Shown: positions 23,712-33,069, counted from the first letter of the stretch. The stretch is DNA of 45,804 nucleotides from an uncultured Flavobacteriales bacterium (GCA_903873905.1 CAIQQJ010000094.1:1-45804), one strand, 5' to 3'. A program made the numbers and translations. Notes: generated by a model from the letters alone, not told the origin.

Positions 23712-25565
23712 ATGAAAAAATTCTTGCTGGTACTGTCTGTAGCCTTTTTGGTAAACGCCTGCAGCAACGAAACAGGCACCGGCACAACGCAAACGAATGG
23801 CAAGGGTGGCCGCATATATGGCGGAACTCTACGTTTCAATGAAACCGATAAGCTCCAGTCTCTTTTCCCAATAACAATTACGGATGCTATTTCATCACAC
23901 GTTGCTACTCAGGTATACGAAGGACTTGTTAAATTCGATCCTCGCACACTTCAAATAATTCCTAGTATTGCAGAGAAATGGGATATAGACACTGCGGGGA
24001 CTAGGTATACCTTTCATTTGCGCAAGGATGTAAAATTTCAGGATGACGCCTGTTTTCCTGATGGAAAAGGTAGGTTTGTTACCGCTGACGATTTTAAATA
24101 TTCCTTTGAAATGCTTTGCCGCAATAGCGCAAATAACGCCAGCTTTATTTCTTCTTTTAAGGGTCGTGTAGTTGGGGCGGATGAGTTTTTTAATGCCGGT
24201 TCAAATGCAAAAGCTGGCTTACTTAAAGGGGTTACAGTTGTCGATGCTCAGACGGTTCAAATAAATCTTATTAAGCCTGGTATTTCTTTCTTGAGCATTC
24301 TTGCCAACCCTTCAGCATCCGTTGTGCCCCATGAAGCTGTTGAGAAATATGGCGATCGAATGCACGTTGGAACAGGGCCATTTATTATTTCCAATATTGC
24401 AAATGACACCAGTACGATTGTCCTAGTTCGCAATGAAAATTATTACGGCACAGATACACTCGGAAATAAACTTCCATTTCTTGACTCCATTAGAATTTCT
24501 TATCTCGACAACAAAACAACAGAACTCGATTTGTTTCAACAAGGGCAATTGGATTTTGTTTGGGGATTGAGTTCTGAAGCGGTAAAGACTTTTGTTCCTC
24601 AAGTAATTGCTGATTTTGAACAAAAACCACCTAAATTTTTATTGGATCATTCTTCAGAATTCGTTACGCAGATGTATATCTTCAACACTACTACTGCGCC
24701 ATTTAATGATGTGAAAGTTCGCCAGGCTTTTAGCTACGCAATAGACAGAAACCATATTGTTGATGATGTTCTTGCGAGAGAAGCTTATGGTCCTGGAATA
24801 AATGGGATTTGTCCTCCTGCCCTACCTGGCTATAAAGCAAGTGACATTAAAGGGTATGAAATGGTTAAAGAATCTGAGGATTCCACCAAATTACAAAAGG
24901 AGTCGGAACGTGCTCTTGCAAGAAAGTTATTTGCTGAAGCGGGTTATGGTCCTGGCAAAAAACCTTTCCCAAATGTAAAACTCATTCTCAATAGTGGGGG
25001 ATCACGCAACACGCAAGTGGCCGAAGAAATACAAAATCAATTGCGCGAAGTGTTGAATGTGAATCTTGAAATTGCAAATGTTTCATTCCAACAAAAACTT
25101 TCTGATGAACGTTATGGCCGAGCAGAAATCTTCCGTTCTGCTTGGGTTGCAGATTATCCTTCGGCGGAATCTTTCCTTTCGCTTTTTTATGGCGCTGATG
25201 TTCCAGACAGCATTTCACAAGCGTCCTGGCCTAATACAAGTCGCTATAAAAACCCGGAGTTCGACAAACTTTACGATGAGGCACGTTCTGCTAAAACACA
25301 ACCTGAAGCAAATAAGTTGTTTTTTCAAGCTGAGCAGTTAATGATGAATGATGCTCCTGCACTTATTCTTTGGTATGATGAGAATTATCGTCTCACTCAA
25401 TATCACGTAAAAAATTTCTACACCAATCCAATGCGATACCTTGACTTCTCTCAAGTTTATTTCAAAGAGGAGCCAGCAAAAAGTGGGGGTAAAGACAGTA
25501 CTTCTGGCGGCAACAAAAAAACAAGTGACGCCAATACAGAAGAGCAAAAAGAAGAAAAACACTAA
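23712..25565 (+). CDS. ABC transporter family 5 substrate-binding lipoprotein (OppA/DppA-like)
   Basis: The 617-residue protein begins with a lipoprotein signal (MKKFLLVLSVAFLVNACSN, lipobox Cys17) and has the SBP_bac_5 fold: YGGTLRFNETDKL near the N-terminus, YTFHLRKDVKFQDDACFPDGKGR, VRQAFSYAIDRNHIV and a C-terminal lobe ending VKNFYTNPMRYLDFSQVYF. Family members bind peptides, nickel or other solutes for ABC import. No permease or ATPase gene lies nearby. The last 35 residues are a charged, low-complexity tail (Lys/Glu/Ser/Gly). Ligand unknown. Confidence 0.9.
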   Translation: MKKFLLVLSVAFLVNACSNETGTGTTQTNGKGGRIYGGTLRFNETDKLQSLFPITITDAISSHVATQVYEGLVKFDPRTLQIIPSIAEKWDIDTAGTRYTFHLRKDVKFQDDACFPDGKGRFVTADDFKYSFEMLCRNSANNASFISSFKGRVVGADEFFNAGSNAKAGLLKGVTVVDAQTVQINLIKPGISFLSILANPSASVVPHEAVEKYGDRMHVGTGPFIISNIANDTSTIVLVRNENYYGTDTLGNKLPFLDSIRISYLDNKTTELDLFQQGQLDFVWGLSSEAVKTFVPQVIADFEQKPPKFLLDHSSEFVTQMYIFNTTTAPFNDVKVRQAFSYAIDRNHIVDDVLAREAYGPGINGICPPALPGYKASDIKGYEMVKESEDSTKLQKESERALARKLFAEAGYGPGKKPFPNVKLILNSGGSRNTQVAEEIQNQLREVLNVNLEIANVSFQQKLSDERYGRAEIFRSAWVADYPSAESFLSLFYGADVPDSISQASWPNTSRYKNPEFDKLYDEARSAKTQPEANKLFFQAEQLMMNDAPALILWYDENYRLTQYHVKNFYTNPMRYLDFSQVYFKEEPAKSGGKDSTSGGNKKTSDANTEEQKEEKH

Positions 25566-25587
25566 TTGCAAATTAGAAAACTTTCAC

Positions 25588-25619
25588 ACCCCTGTCCGCT
25601 CCTGCGAATGGGGGTTTTT
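25588..25619 (+). terminator. Possible terminator after the binding-protein gene
   Basis: ACCCC (25588-25592) can pair with the G run at 25610-25614, which is followed by TTTTT. The stem is short and the loop long, so support is moderate. Confidence 0.4.
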
Positions 25620-25643
25620 GTTCCAAGGTAAAATCTGATTCTC

Positions 25644-27383
25644 ATGAAAACCATTTTCAAAATCTCAACCCTTGCCTTTGTTTTTATTTCTCCTCTCTTT
25701 TTACATGCTGGAGATAATGAACAAAAAATTGAAGCTCCAATAACTTCCGTGGTTGTTTATCTTACTGGCGTAGAAGTTGCACATCAAAAATCCGTAATGC
25801 TTTTGCCTGGGCGAAATGAACTTCACTTTATCGGATTGACTTCAAAATTAATTCCGAAAAGTATTCAGTTCACAGCAACTGGCGACGTTTCTATTTTAGC
25901 AATAAGTAATCGTGTTGATTATTTATTCGGTCAGAAAAAAAATGATGCGCGATTCAATCAATTAACAGATTCGCTTGAAATGCTGGGCGACGCTTTTGCA
26001 ATTACAAGAGGCCAAATTGAAGCGTATGAAAAAGAAAAATTAATGCTTGACGCCAATCGCAGTATTGGTGGAAATGACAAAGGTGTGGCTTCAGCTGAAT
26101 TGAAACTTAATGCTGATTTTTATTTTTCACGCACTACCGAAATTAACACGGAGCTTGTAAAACTTCATCGCAAAGAAAACAAACAGCAAGAAGTTATTAA
26201 TCGACTCAACTATCAAGTTACAGAAGCAAATCAACGCACCAATCCTCCGATGGGAGAAATTATAGTTTTGGTGAATGTTGGAGGAGCAACAAAATTTGAA
26301 TCCAGTTTAAATCTCAATTATGTAGCAAGTGATGCAGGTTGGGCGCCGAGTTATGATTTGATTTGTGAAGATGTTGGAAAAAACATTGATCTGAAATATC
26401 GTGCGAAAGTTTTCAATAACACCAATGTGGATTGGAAAGATGTGAAAATGAAATTATCTACAGCTGATCCGATGAAAAGCGCTGCTGCTCCTACCTTGGA
26501 AAAATGGACACTGAATTTTGACAATGGATATAACTACAACACAAACGACGCTTACCAGCAACAACAAAACAATAACAATCGTGGAGTTGCTCAATCGCTC
26601 GAAAGTCAGAATCTTGCAAACTCTGCTCCTGCACCGGTAACAACAAAAGGTGGAGTTGCTTATGATTGGGATAGCAATGATGATTATTCGAAAACAAAAC
26701 AAGAAACTAAGGTTCCCATTCAATATGAACAAATTCAGATTTCTGAACTCAGTGCAGAATTTGAAATCAAAGCACCTTATGATATTCCTGCTGATGGAAA
26801 ACCTTATATCGTTGATGTAACCTCCTACAATCTTCCTGCAACCTTCCAATATAGTTGCGTTCCTAAAATGGAAAAGGAAGCTTTCCTGATGGCAAGAATT
26901 ACAGGATGGGAAGATCTTGATTTAGTAGAAGGTCAGGCCAATGTTTATTTCGGCGGAACTTATGTTGGGCAATCTTACATCTATACGCGTAGTGTAGATG
27001 ACACGCTTGACCTTTCTTTTGGTCGCGATCAAAAACTTGTTGTTACGCGAACGAAGTTGAAAGAGTTTAACAATGAAAAATCTTCCACAACAACTAAGAA
27101 AGAAACCTATTCCTACGAAATCAATGTAAAGAATACGCGCAAGACAGATGTTGTTGTAGAATTGCAGGATCAGATTCCTGTTTCCCAGGACGCAGAAATT
27201 ATTGTGGAAACTCCTGAAATTTCAAAAGGAAATCTTGATCCCGCAACAGGAATCATCACATGGAACATGACCATCAAGGCAGGAGAAACTCAAAAAGTGG
27301 TTTTGACTTATACGGTGAAGTATCCGAAAAAGAAAACGGTGAACACGCGTAAATACAAAACGGCCGCTCGTGCAAAATTCTGA
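25644..27383 (+). CDS. Secreted DUF4140/DUF4139 (mucoidy inhibitor MuiA-like) protein
   Basis: The 579-residue protein has a signal peptide (to about residue 22, FLHAG), an N-terminal DUF4140-like part (ITSVVVYLTGVEVAHQKSV), a coiled coil (about 95-195) and a long beta-rich DUF4139 region (from INVGG-like VLVNVGGATKFESSLNLNYVASDAGWAPSYDL to the C-terminus). A Gln/Asn-rich insert (about 295-330, including QQQNNNNRG) interrupts it. MuiA-type proteins are widespread but their function is unresolved; the name comes from an effect on Shigella mucoidy. It follows the binding-protein gene by 78 bp. Confidence 0.85.
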   Translation: MKTIFKISTLAFVFISPLFLHAGDNEQKIEAPITSVVVYLTGVEVAHQKSVMLLPGRNELHFIGLTSKLIPKSIQFTATGDVSILAISNRVDYLFGQKKNDARFNQLTDSLEMLGDAFAITRGQIEAYEKEKLMLDANRSIGGNDKGVASAELKLNADFYFSRTTEINTELVKLHRKENKQQEVINRLNYQVTEANQRTNPPMGEIIVLVNVGGATKFESSLNLNYVASDAGWAPSYDLICEDVGKNIDLKYRAKVFNNTNVDWKDVKMKLSTADPMKSAAAPTLEKWTLNFDNGYNYNTNDAYQQQQNNNNRGVAQSLESQNLANSAPAPVTTKGGVAYDWDSNDDYSKTKQETKVPIQYEQIQISELSAEFEIKAPYDIPADGKPYIVDVTSYNLPATFQYSCVPKMEKEAFLMARITGWEDLDLVEGQANVYFGGTYVGQSYIYTRSVDDTLDLSFGRDQKLVVTRTKLKEFNNEKSSTTTKKETYSYEINVKNTRKTDVVVELQDQIPVSQDAEIIVETPEISKGNLDPATGIITWNMTIKAGETQKVVLTYTVKYPKKKTVNTRKYKTAARAKF

Positions 27384-27418
27384 TGCAGCAAAAAAATAAA
27401 TTTCATTTTTAAAATTTC

Positions 27419-27450
27419 AACGGCTCCTGATAATCCGGGAGCCGTTTTTC
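27419..27450 (+). terminator. Rho-independent terminator after the DUF4139 gene
   Basis: AACGGCTCC and GGAGCCGTT form a perfect 9-bp stem followed by TTTTT. It ends only 11 nt before the start codon of the next gene. Confidence 0.9.
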
Positions 27451-27460
27451 GCAATAAAAT

Positions 27461-28429
27461 TTGAAAGATCATTATCAAACACTCGGAGTTCCTGAAAACG
27501 CAAGTGAACAGGAAATTAAAATGGCTTATCGCAAACTTGCGAAACGCTATCATCCTGATGTGAACGCCGGGGCAAAAGGTGCAGAAGATCGGTTCAAAGA
27601 AATTGTTGAAGCTTATACAATTCTTTCCGATTTCAATTTGCGTCGAAACTATGATGCAAAACGAATTGGGAAAAGTTTTTTTGGTGGAAACCCTTCCTTC
27701 TATTCTTACGGTCAAACAAATGAAAAAAAAGATCCCCGACGGAAAGAATATTCTGAAGAAGATTTAGAGCGCGCACGTGCTCGACATAAAAAGAGAGCCT
27801 TGGCGAATATGGCAAGGAGAAAAAACATTCTCAAGGGAATGATCGTCACTTTTATTCTCTTCATGGTCGCTAGTGCTGAATTTGAAAATTACATTGAGCA
27901 GAAAAGAAATAAAGACTCACTGGACCTTTCTTATAAACTTGCATCGATACGGAAGCAATACCAGGAAGTAGAAAAAACAAAAATTGAAAATATGGATTCA
28001 CCATACGACGCTGTTTTTGGTGAAGCTCAGTACGAAAATAATTCCCCCAATCATTTTGTAATCTACATGGCTTTTTCGGATGCGGTAATTTGTGCTGTAC
28101 AAAGCAATCCTCCATATAAAACATTGCGCAATGAATATATTGAAGCGAAGCAAGCGTTTGTAATGAAGGAAATGCCCGGCGGATCCTATTTTATAAAAAT
28201 GTATACGGGCGAAAATTGGGATATGAAGAAGAAAATTCCAGATGGACGCAGACTTGGCGGATTCACAAATAACGAAGCATTTTACAAAGTTCATTTAGGT
28301 CCATTTGCACTACATGACCTTCACAAAAAAAACTCAGATACCAACACCTGTGACACTATTTACATCGATCCTACAAAACTGAAATTGGATATTATTTCGA
28401 GTGCGGAGTTTTTTGATGCTGGGAAATAG
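27461..28429 (+). CDS. Membrane-anchored J-domain protein
   Basis: Residues 1-68 are a J domain with the HPD tripeptide ([13 protein letters not shown]) and a conserved start [26 protein letters not shown], so it should stimulate an Hsp70 (DnaK) ATPase. A basic segment (about 85-128) precedes one membrane helix (about 128-145, [15 protein letters not shown]). The C-terminal 150 residues ([23 protein letters not shown], later [19 protein letters not shown]) resemble a domain of unknown function I recall from other Bacteroidota membrane proteins. The start codon is TTG; no ATG occurs before the J domain is broken. It stands 11 nt after a strong terminator. Confidence 0.85.
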   Translation: MKDHYQTLGVPENASEQEIKMAYRKLAKRYHPDVNAGAKGAEDRFKEIVEAYTILSDFNLRRNYDAKRIGKSFFGGNPSFYSYGQTNEKKDPRRKEYSEEDLERARARHKKRALANMARRKNILKGMIVTFILFMVASAEFENYIEQKRNKDSLDLSYKLASIRKQYQEVEKTKIENMDSPYDAVFGEAQYENNSPNHFVIYMAFSDAVICAVQSNPPYKTLRNEYIEAKQAFVMKEMPGGSYFIKMYTGENWDMKKKIPDGRRLGGFTNNEAFYKVHLGPFALHDLHKKNSDTNTCDTIYIDPTKLKLDIISSAEFFDAGK

Positions 28430-28484
28430 GAAAAATGTCTCTTTTTTGATCATTTTCGCCGAAAAAAGTAACTCTTTTTGCAAG

Positions 28485-28505
28485 TATTGATTGTTTTGAT
28501 CAATA
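28485..28505. repeat. Inverted repeat upstream of typA
   Basis: TATTGAT and ATCAATA flank a 7-nt loop. It lies about 85 bp upstream of the typA -7 box and could be an operator or a weak hairpin; nothing decides. Confidence 0.3.
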
Positions 28506-28590
28506 ATCTACAAAAATCGAAATTCTAAAGTATTTTCAATTTACTGCACTCTTCATAGCTTACATCCGAACCAAAACGCGTTTTATGGCG

Positions 28591-28598
28591 TACCTTTG
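28591..28598 (+). promoter_or_regulatory. -7 box (TACCTTTG) of typA
   Basis: Exact TAnnTTTG match, 18 nt before the ATG at 28617, predicting a leader of about 12 nt. Confidence 0.65.
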
Positions 28599-28616
28599 CA
28601 CTTCTTTTTTAAGACC

Positions 28617-30428
28617 ATGCCAGAAATAAGAAATATTGCCATCATTGCCCACGTCGATCACGGGAAAACGACGCTTGTAGACAAAATGCTTCTACAAGGA
28701 AAACTTTTTCGTGACAATCAAGAAACGGGAGAACTGATTCTTGATAATAACGATCTCGAACGGGAACGCGGAATTACAATTCTTGCCAAGAATGTATCCG
28801 TTGTATATAAAGGAATAAAAATTAATATCATCGATACTCCTGGTCACGCGGATTTCGGTGGTGAAGTTGAACGTGTGTTGAACATGGCCGATGGCGTGTT
28901 GATTCTCGTTGATGCTTTCGAAGGACCGATGCCACAAACGCGTTTCGTTTTGACAAAGGCTTTAGAACAAGGAAAAAAAGCAATTCTCGTTGTCAACAAA
29001 GTTGACAAACCAAATTGTCGTCCTGATGAAGTTCACGATGCTGTGTTCGATTTGTTTTTTAATCTCGGAGCAACAGAAGAACAATTAGGTTTCAGAACTG
29101 TTTTTGGTTCATCGAAGCAAGGATGGATGGGACCAGATTGGAAAACACCAACTGATAATATTTCCCATTTGTTGGATGTAATCATTGATTATTTCCCAAA
29201 TGCACCACAGTACGAAGGAACACTTCAGTTTCAAGTTACCTCACTTGATTATTCCAATTTCATTGGAAGAATTGCGGTGGGCCGTATTTATCGCGGTGAA
29301 GTAAAAGAAAATATGCCTGTCTCACTTGTGAAACGCGATGGAAGCATTGTGAAGACACGTGTGAAAGAATTATTTGTGTTTGATGGTCTCGGAAAAAAGA
29401 AAGTTCAATCTGTTGTTGCCGGTGATATCGCCGCTGTAACAGGAATTGATGGATTTGAAATTGGTGATACCATTGCTGATTTTGAAAATCCAGAACCTTT
29501 GCCATTGATTAATATTGATGAGCCGACAATGAGTATGCTCTTCACCATTAATACATCTCCATTTTTTGGTAAGGAAGGAAAATATGTAACCTCGCAACGT
29601 CTGCGTGAACGCTTGTACAAAGAGCTTGAAAAAAATCTTGCAATGCGTTTAGAAGATACCGACTCTCCTGATTCCTATCTTGTATATGGTCGCGGAATTC
29701 TTCACTTGTCCATTCTGATTGAAACGATGCGTCGTGAAGGTTATGAATTACAATTGGGACAACCACAAGTAATCATCAAGGAAATTGATGGTGTGAAACA
29801 TGAGCCGATAGAAATTCTTACAATTGACACTCCTGAAGCAACAACTGGAAAAGTTATTGAATTGGTAAGTCAACGTAAAGGTGAAATGTTGGTGATGGAA
29901 CCGAAAGGTGATTTGATTCACATGGAATTTGAAATTCCCGCTCGTGGAATTATCGGATTAAGAAATAATATTCTTACAGGAACAGCTGGTGAGGCAATCA
30001 TTGCGCATCGCTTCAAAGGATTTGAACCTTGGAAAGGACATATTCCAGGAAGAAACGCTGGTGTGTTGATTGCAAAAGAAAAAGGAACAGCGGTTGCTTA
30101 TTCAATTGACAAACTTCAGGATCGCGGATATTTCTTTGTTGCACCTGGTGATGAAATATACGGTGGCCAAATTTTGGGAGAACATATTCGCCCTGATGAT
30201 TTGGTTGTGAATGTTACGACTGAGAAAAAACTCACGAACATGCGCGCATCTGGAAGTGATGTGAAAACAAGTATTGCTCCTGCAGTTAAGTTCTCTTTGG
30301 AAGAATCAATGGAATATATTCAGAGTGATGAATACGTTGAAGTAACACCTATAAGTATTCGTCTGCGCAAAATTTATCTGGATCCAACAGAACGCGATCG
30401 ATTGAAAAAGAAGGTGGCAGCCCAATAA
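28617..30428 (+). CDS. typA: Translational GTPase TypA/BipA
   Basis: TypA/BipA is a ribosome-binding GTPase needed for growth in cold and stress and for 50S assembly. The 603-residue chain has G1 [10 protein letters not shown] (residues 11-20), the switch I region ERERGITI, G3 [12 protein letters not shown]4 NKVDKP, domain II, an EF-G III/V-like part and the TypA-specific C-terminal domain ([35 protein letters not shown] region). Start at 28617 ([10 protein letters not shown]) is the canonical N-terminus; an upstream in-frame TTG at 28596 overlaps the promoter. Identification is secure. Confidence 0.97.
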   Translation: MPEIRNIAIIAHVDHGKTTLVDKMLLQGKLFRDNQETGELILDNNDLERERGITILAKNVSVVYKGIKINIIDTPGHADFGGEVERVLNMADGVLILVDAFEGPMPQTRFVLTKALEQGKKAILVVNKVDKPNCRPDEVHDAVFDLFFNLGATEEQLGFRTVFGSSKQGWMGPDWKTPTDNISHLLDVIIDYFPNAPQYEGTLQFQVTSLDYSNFIGRIAVGRIYRGEVKENMPVSLVKRDGSIVKTRVKELFVFDGLGKKKVQSVVAGDIAAVTGIDGFEIGDTIADFENPEPLPLINIDEPTMSMLFTINTSPFFGKEGKYVTSQRLRERLYKELEKNLAMRLEDTDSPDSYLVYGRGILHLSILIETMRREGYELQLGQPQVIIKEIDGVKHEPIEILTIDTPEATTGKVIELVSQRKGEMLVMEPKGDLIHMEFEIPARGIIGLRNNILTGTAGEAIIAHRFKGFEPWKGHIPGRNAGVLIAKEKGTAVAYSIDKLQDRGYFFVAPGDEIYGGQILGEHIRPDDLVVNVTTEKKLTNMRASGSDVKTSIAPAVKFSLEESMEYIQSDEYVEVTPISIRLRKIYLDPTERDRLKKKVAAQ

Positions 30429-30439
30429 GCTTCGATACA

Positions 30440-30491
30440 TTTTTGTCAAACAAAAATTTCTGTTTTCGACCAACATGTCATTTGACAAAAA
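30440..30491. repeat. Inverted repeat TTTTTGTCAAA / TTTGACAAAAA after typA
   Basis: An 11-bp perfect inverted repeat (30440-30450 with 30481-30491) begins 11 nt after the typA stop. Confidence 0.55.
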
Positions 30492-30494
30492 CAC

Positions 30495-30582
30495 TCAGCC
30501 TGACAAATAATAAACAAAAAAATCGCTCCAATCAAGAGCGATTTTTTTTATTCAAAAGAGGAACAGTAATTTGTCAGGCTGA
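30495..30582. repeat. 14-bp inverted repeat enclosing the typA terminator
   Basis: TCAGCCTGACAAAT (30495-30508) is the exact reverse complement of 30569-30582. The terminator at 30513-30549 lies between the arms, making a nested structure. Confidence 0.7.
30513..30549 (+). terminator. Terminator downstream of typA (bidirectional)
   Basis: AAAAAATCGCTC and GAGCGATTTTTT form a stem with loop CAATCAA; A and T tracts on both sides allow termination from either strand, serving typA and the convergent lipoprotein gene at 30656. Confidence 0.85.
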
Positions 30583-30655
30583 TTATTTTAGTCACCCGAA
30601 GTTTAAATGAGATCTGCAATCCCTCACTGGCACAAATGTATCGAAGCCTCGAAGC

Positions 30656-31195
30656 TTAAGACTTCGGTGCGTCAACAGGACGAGCGCGGAGTGATTTTGC
30701 AGATTCCATCATTTTATCGATGTCTGCTTTTTTGAATTGGTTTTCAATATTGTTGTTGTTGTCGCGGACGAAATAATTGTCCTTTCCGATTTTCACAATA
30801 TGAATGAAATGCTGGTAGCCTGTGTCGCCAAATTTTGTTTCCCAAACGAGTGAAAAAGAATCTGACGTGAGCACAGTGCTAACACCTGCATCTGTTGCTG
30901 CGAGAAGTCCTTTTTGTTTTTCCAAATCGGCGTCTTCTGGAGTTGCAAAATTTACAAGAATGTCAAAATGTTGGCCAATTCTAATGTTTGCTCCGTTTGC
31001 TGTTGCAGAAGAATCTATTGTCGGAAAATAATTTGAATCCGGCACATTGATTTTTACGGGGTAACCCATTGCTTTGAGATCAAGCGCTTTCATTCCCTTA
31101 GGAATAATATCTTCGGTTGATTCGGTTTTATTTCCGGAACATGCTGTCCAAATCATTGGGACAATAATTGCTGCAAGGATAAAAATTCGTTTCAT
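30656..31195 (-). CDS. Putative lipoprotein of unknown function
   Basis: The 179-residue protein begins with a lipoprotein signal (MKRIFILAAIIVPMIWTACSG; lipobox Cys19). The mature part is alpha/beta with SFSLVWETKFGDTGYQHFIHIVKIGKDNYFVRDN, and a charged helical C-terminus. I do not recognise the family. Start at 31195 fits the signal peptide, and a -7 box at 31226-31233 gives a leader of about 25 nt; the longer start at 31228 overlaps that box. Confidence 0.75.
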   Translation of the reverse strand: MKRIFILAAIIVPMIWTACSGNKTESTEDIIPKGMKALDLKAMGYPVKINVPDSNYFPTIDSSATANGANIRIGQHFDILVNFATPEDADLEKQKGLLAATDAGVSTVLTSDSFSLVWETKFGDTGYQHFIHIVKIGKDNYFVRDNNNNIENQFKKADIDKMMESAKSLRARPVDAPKS

Positions 31196-31225
31196 GTGTT
31201 TTGGTTTTATGGTTATCGCGTAGTT

Positions 31226-31233
31226 CAAAGATA
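31226..31233 (-). promoter_or_regulatory. -7 box (TATCTTTG) of the lipoprotein gene
   Basis: Exact consensus on the minus strand, 30 nt before the ATG at 31195. Confidence 0.6.
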
Positions 31234-31285
31234 CAATTTCAACAATATGTTTGGGAGAAGTGAATTGCTACAAGGTTTTATAAAA

Positions 31286-31310
31286 AGAAAAAGTCCCGGT
31301 AAACCGAGAC
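31286..31310 (-). terminator. Terminator of the Lys/Ala-rich peptide gene
   Basis: On the minus strand AGTCTCGG and CCGGGACT form an 8-bp stem (one G-T pair) with loop TTTA, followed by TTTTTC. It ends about 53 bp upstream of the next minus-strand promoter. Confidence 0.7.
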
Positions 31311-31335
31311 TCTTTCTTCAAAGCTTTGAAAAGAA

Positions 31336-31440
31336 TTACTTCTTTTTAGCTGCTTTTTTAGCTGTTTTTTTTCCAGCTTTTTTAGCTGCTTTCTTTTTAG
31401 GAGCTGCTTTTTTAGCTGCTTTCTTTGCTTTCTTTGCCAT
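31336..31440 (-). CDS. 34-residue Lys/Ala-rich histone H1-like peptide
   Basis: A short ORF encodes MAKKAKKAAKKAAPKKK followed by more AAKK-type units, one Gly and one Thr, ending in KKK and a TAA stop at 31336. It is made almost wholly of Lys and Ala in AAKK repeats, as in the C-terminal tail of histone H1 and the small bacterial Hc1-like or AlgP-like nucleoid proteins. It should bind DNA or RNA by charge and remain unstructured when free. Synonymous codons are mixed (GCA/GCT, AAA/AAG), arguing that the protein is selected rather than the DNA. It has its own terminator downstream. Confidence 0.75.
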   Translation of the reverse strand: MAKKAKKAAKKAAPKKKAAKKAGKKTAKKAAKKK

Positions 31441-31751
31441 GGTTTTTGTTTTTGAAAAATTTATTTGTGACGAAGTAATATAAAATTATGACACAAAAGA
31501 AAATATACATGTCGTATTTTTCAACATCGATTTGTTAATAAACATGGATTGTGTTTTTGTTTTTTCCTTTTTCAATCTTCATTTTCATTTCTCGATTGTG
31601 ATTTAATTTTCTTTTTTTGAAATAACTATTTCATGCAACGCCTTTGTTCATCAATGTATCAGCAATTTTTAAAAAAAACATTTCCGTCCATTTCAAAAAA
31701 TAATTTTTGATTTTTTCTCTCTGATTTTCTAAAAAAGTGATTGAAATTAGA
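31441..31751. other. AT-rich gap without gene
   Basis: Very AT-rich, with T-runs. It should contain the promoter of the Lys/Ala-rich peptide gene (plausible TATTACTTCG around 31470-31480, minus strand) but no clear consensus. No ORF of note. Confidence 0.5.
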
Positions 31752-32981
31752 TCAATTTATTTTTTTCAATCTTGCAAAATAAAATCCATCTCCGTCTTCT
31801 AAAACAGGATTTGTGCGGAATTCTTCTTCCAATTGCCATGAATTTGAATTTGCATCAAGGAAACGTTTCACTTGTTCTTCGCCTTCGCATGGAAAAATAC
31901 TACACGATGCAAATACCAGTTTTCCATCCTTCTTAACCATCGTTGAATAGTCACGGAGAATTTCTTCTTGCTCTTTCATCAGTCGCTTGATGTCTTCTGG
32001 GAATATTCTCCAGCGGATATCTGGATTTCTCCTTAGCACTCCTGTACCTGTACAAGGAACATCAAGCAATACACGATCGAATGTTCCTTCCATATTTTTA
32101 ATTGCATCAGCAGAACCAATAAGTTTTGATTCTACAAGATCAACTCCATTTCTTGTGCAACGAACCCGCAATTCATCCAGTTTATTCTGCATCACATCCA
32201 TCGCAACAATTTTTCCCTTGTTCTGCATCAATGATGCGAGATGAAGTGTTTTGCCGCCATTTCCTGCACACGCATCTGCAACACGCATGCCTGGATGAAC
32301 ATCGCAGAATGCAGAAACACGTTGTGATGCGATATCCTGCACTTCAAAAAGACCATCATGAAATGATTTCAACGCAAAAACATTTGCATACACCTTAACT
32401 ATAATTGCATCTGGTGTGTCGTTGTGTGGAAATACTTCAAGGCCCTCTTCACGAAGTTTTAAAATCAAATTCGCCCTTGTGGTCTTCAAAGTGTTGGTAC
32501 GCAAATAGAGTTTCGGATCCTTGTTCAATGATTTTGCAATGGCTTCCCATTTTTCTTCACCTAATTGTTCCACAGCAAAAACATCCAACCAATCGGGAAT
32601 TGATTCTCTTAATTTCCGAACACGCATGTATTTCATCAATCGTTCCGCAACAGGGCCCACCAGATTTTCCTGACTTTCTCCAGCATAAATTTTCTTCCAA
32701 GCATTCCATGCGCCGATTAATCTTCGCATTTGTTCCACGGTTTCAAACTTGTCTTCACCTAAAGCAGTAACAAGCGGTCGCCAGAAACGAACGATTCCAT
32801 AAAAACGCAAAGCGAGATCTGAGCGCTGCTCTTGATCGCGGATTTTATATTTTCTGAAAGTTTCATTCAGCGCACGATCGGCTGTGTTTCCTTTTTCAAC
32901 AAAATAGGAAAGCGTTTCAAGTAAAAGTACCGGCGTTCCTAAAGCTGGATTTCCTTTCGGAGGATTGTGTTTCTTTGACAT
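31752..32981 (-). CDS. RsmB/NOP-family rRNA (cytosine-5-)-methyltransferase
   Basis: The 409-residue protein is an RNA m5C methyltransferase. An N-terminal helical NusB-like/RsmB-N region (about 1-150) precedes the catalytic domain with SAM loop VADACAGNGGKTLHLASLM, the acidic ribose-binding VAMDVMQNKL, motif IV DVPCTGTGVLRRNPDIRW (PC cysteine) and motif VI VFASCSIFPCEGEEQV (catalytic Cys). RsmB itself modifies C967 of 16S rRNA in E. coli; whether this is the same target is unknown. The ATG at 32981 lies 5 nt after a -7 box; the GTG at 32984 is one codon upstream. Confidence 0.9.
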   Translation of the reverse strand: MSKKHNPPKGNPALGTPVLLLETLSYFVEKGNTADRALNETFRKYKIRDQEQRSDLALRFYGIVRFWRPLVTALGEDKFETVEQMRRLIGAWNAWKKIYAGESQENLVGPVAERLMKYMRVRKLRESIPDWLDVFAVEQLGEEKWEAIAKSLNKDPKLYLRTNTLKTTRANLILKLREEGLEVFPHNDTPDAIIVKVYANVFALKSFHDGLFEVQDIASQRVSAFCDVHPGMRVADACAGNGGKTLHLASLMQNKGKIVAMDVMQNKLDELRVRCTRNGVDLVESKLIGSADAIKNMEGTFDRVLLDVPCTGTGVLRRNPDIRWRIFPEDIKRLMKEQEEILRDYSTMVKKDGKLVFASCSIFPCEGEEQVKRFLDANSNSWQLEEEFRTNPVLEDGDGFYFARLKKIN

Positions 32982-32986
32982 CACAA

Positions 32987-32994
32987 CAAAAGTA
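32987..32994 (-). promoter_or_regulatory. -7 box (TACTTTTG) of the RsmB-like gene
   Basis: Exact TAnnTTTG match on the minus strand, 5 nt before the ATG at 32981; divergent from the promoter at 33062. Confidence 0.65.
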
Positions 32995-33061
32995 GTTCTT
33001 AGTTCGGAGTGTGGGGTTCGGAGAGCAACAGATTTTCAATATTCTTCCTTTTATTTTTCGG

Positions 33062-33069
33062 TACTTTTG
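33062..33069 (+). promoter_or_regulatory. -7 box (TACTTTTG) of the membrane-protein gene
   Basis: Exact TAnnTTTG match 6 nt before the ATG at 33076. The two divergent boxes lie 67 bp apart. Confidence 0.65.
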
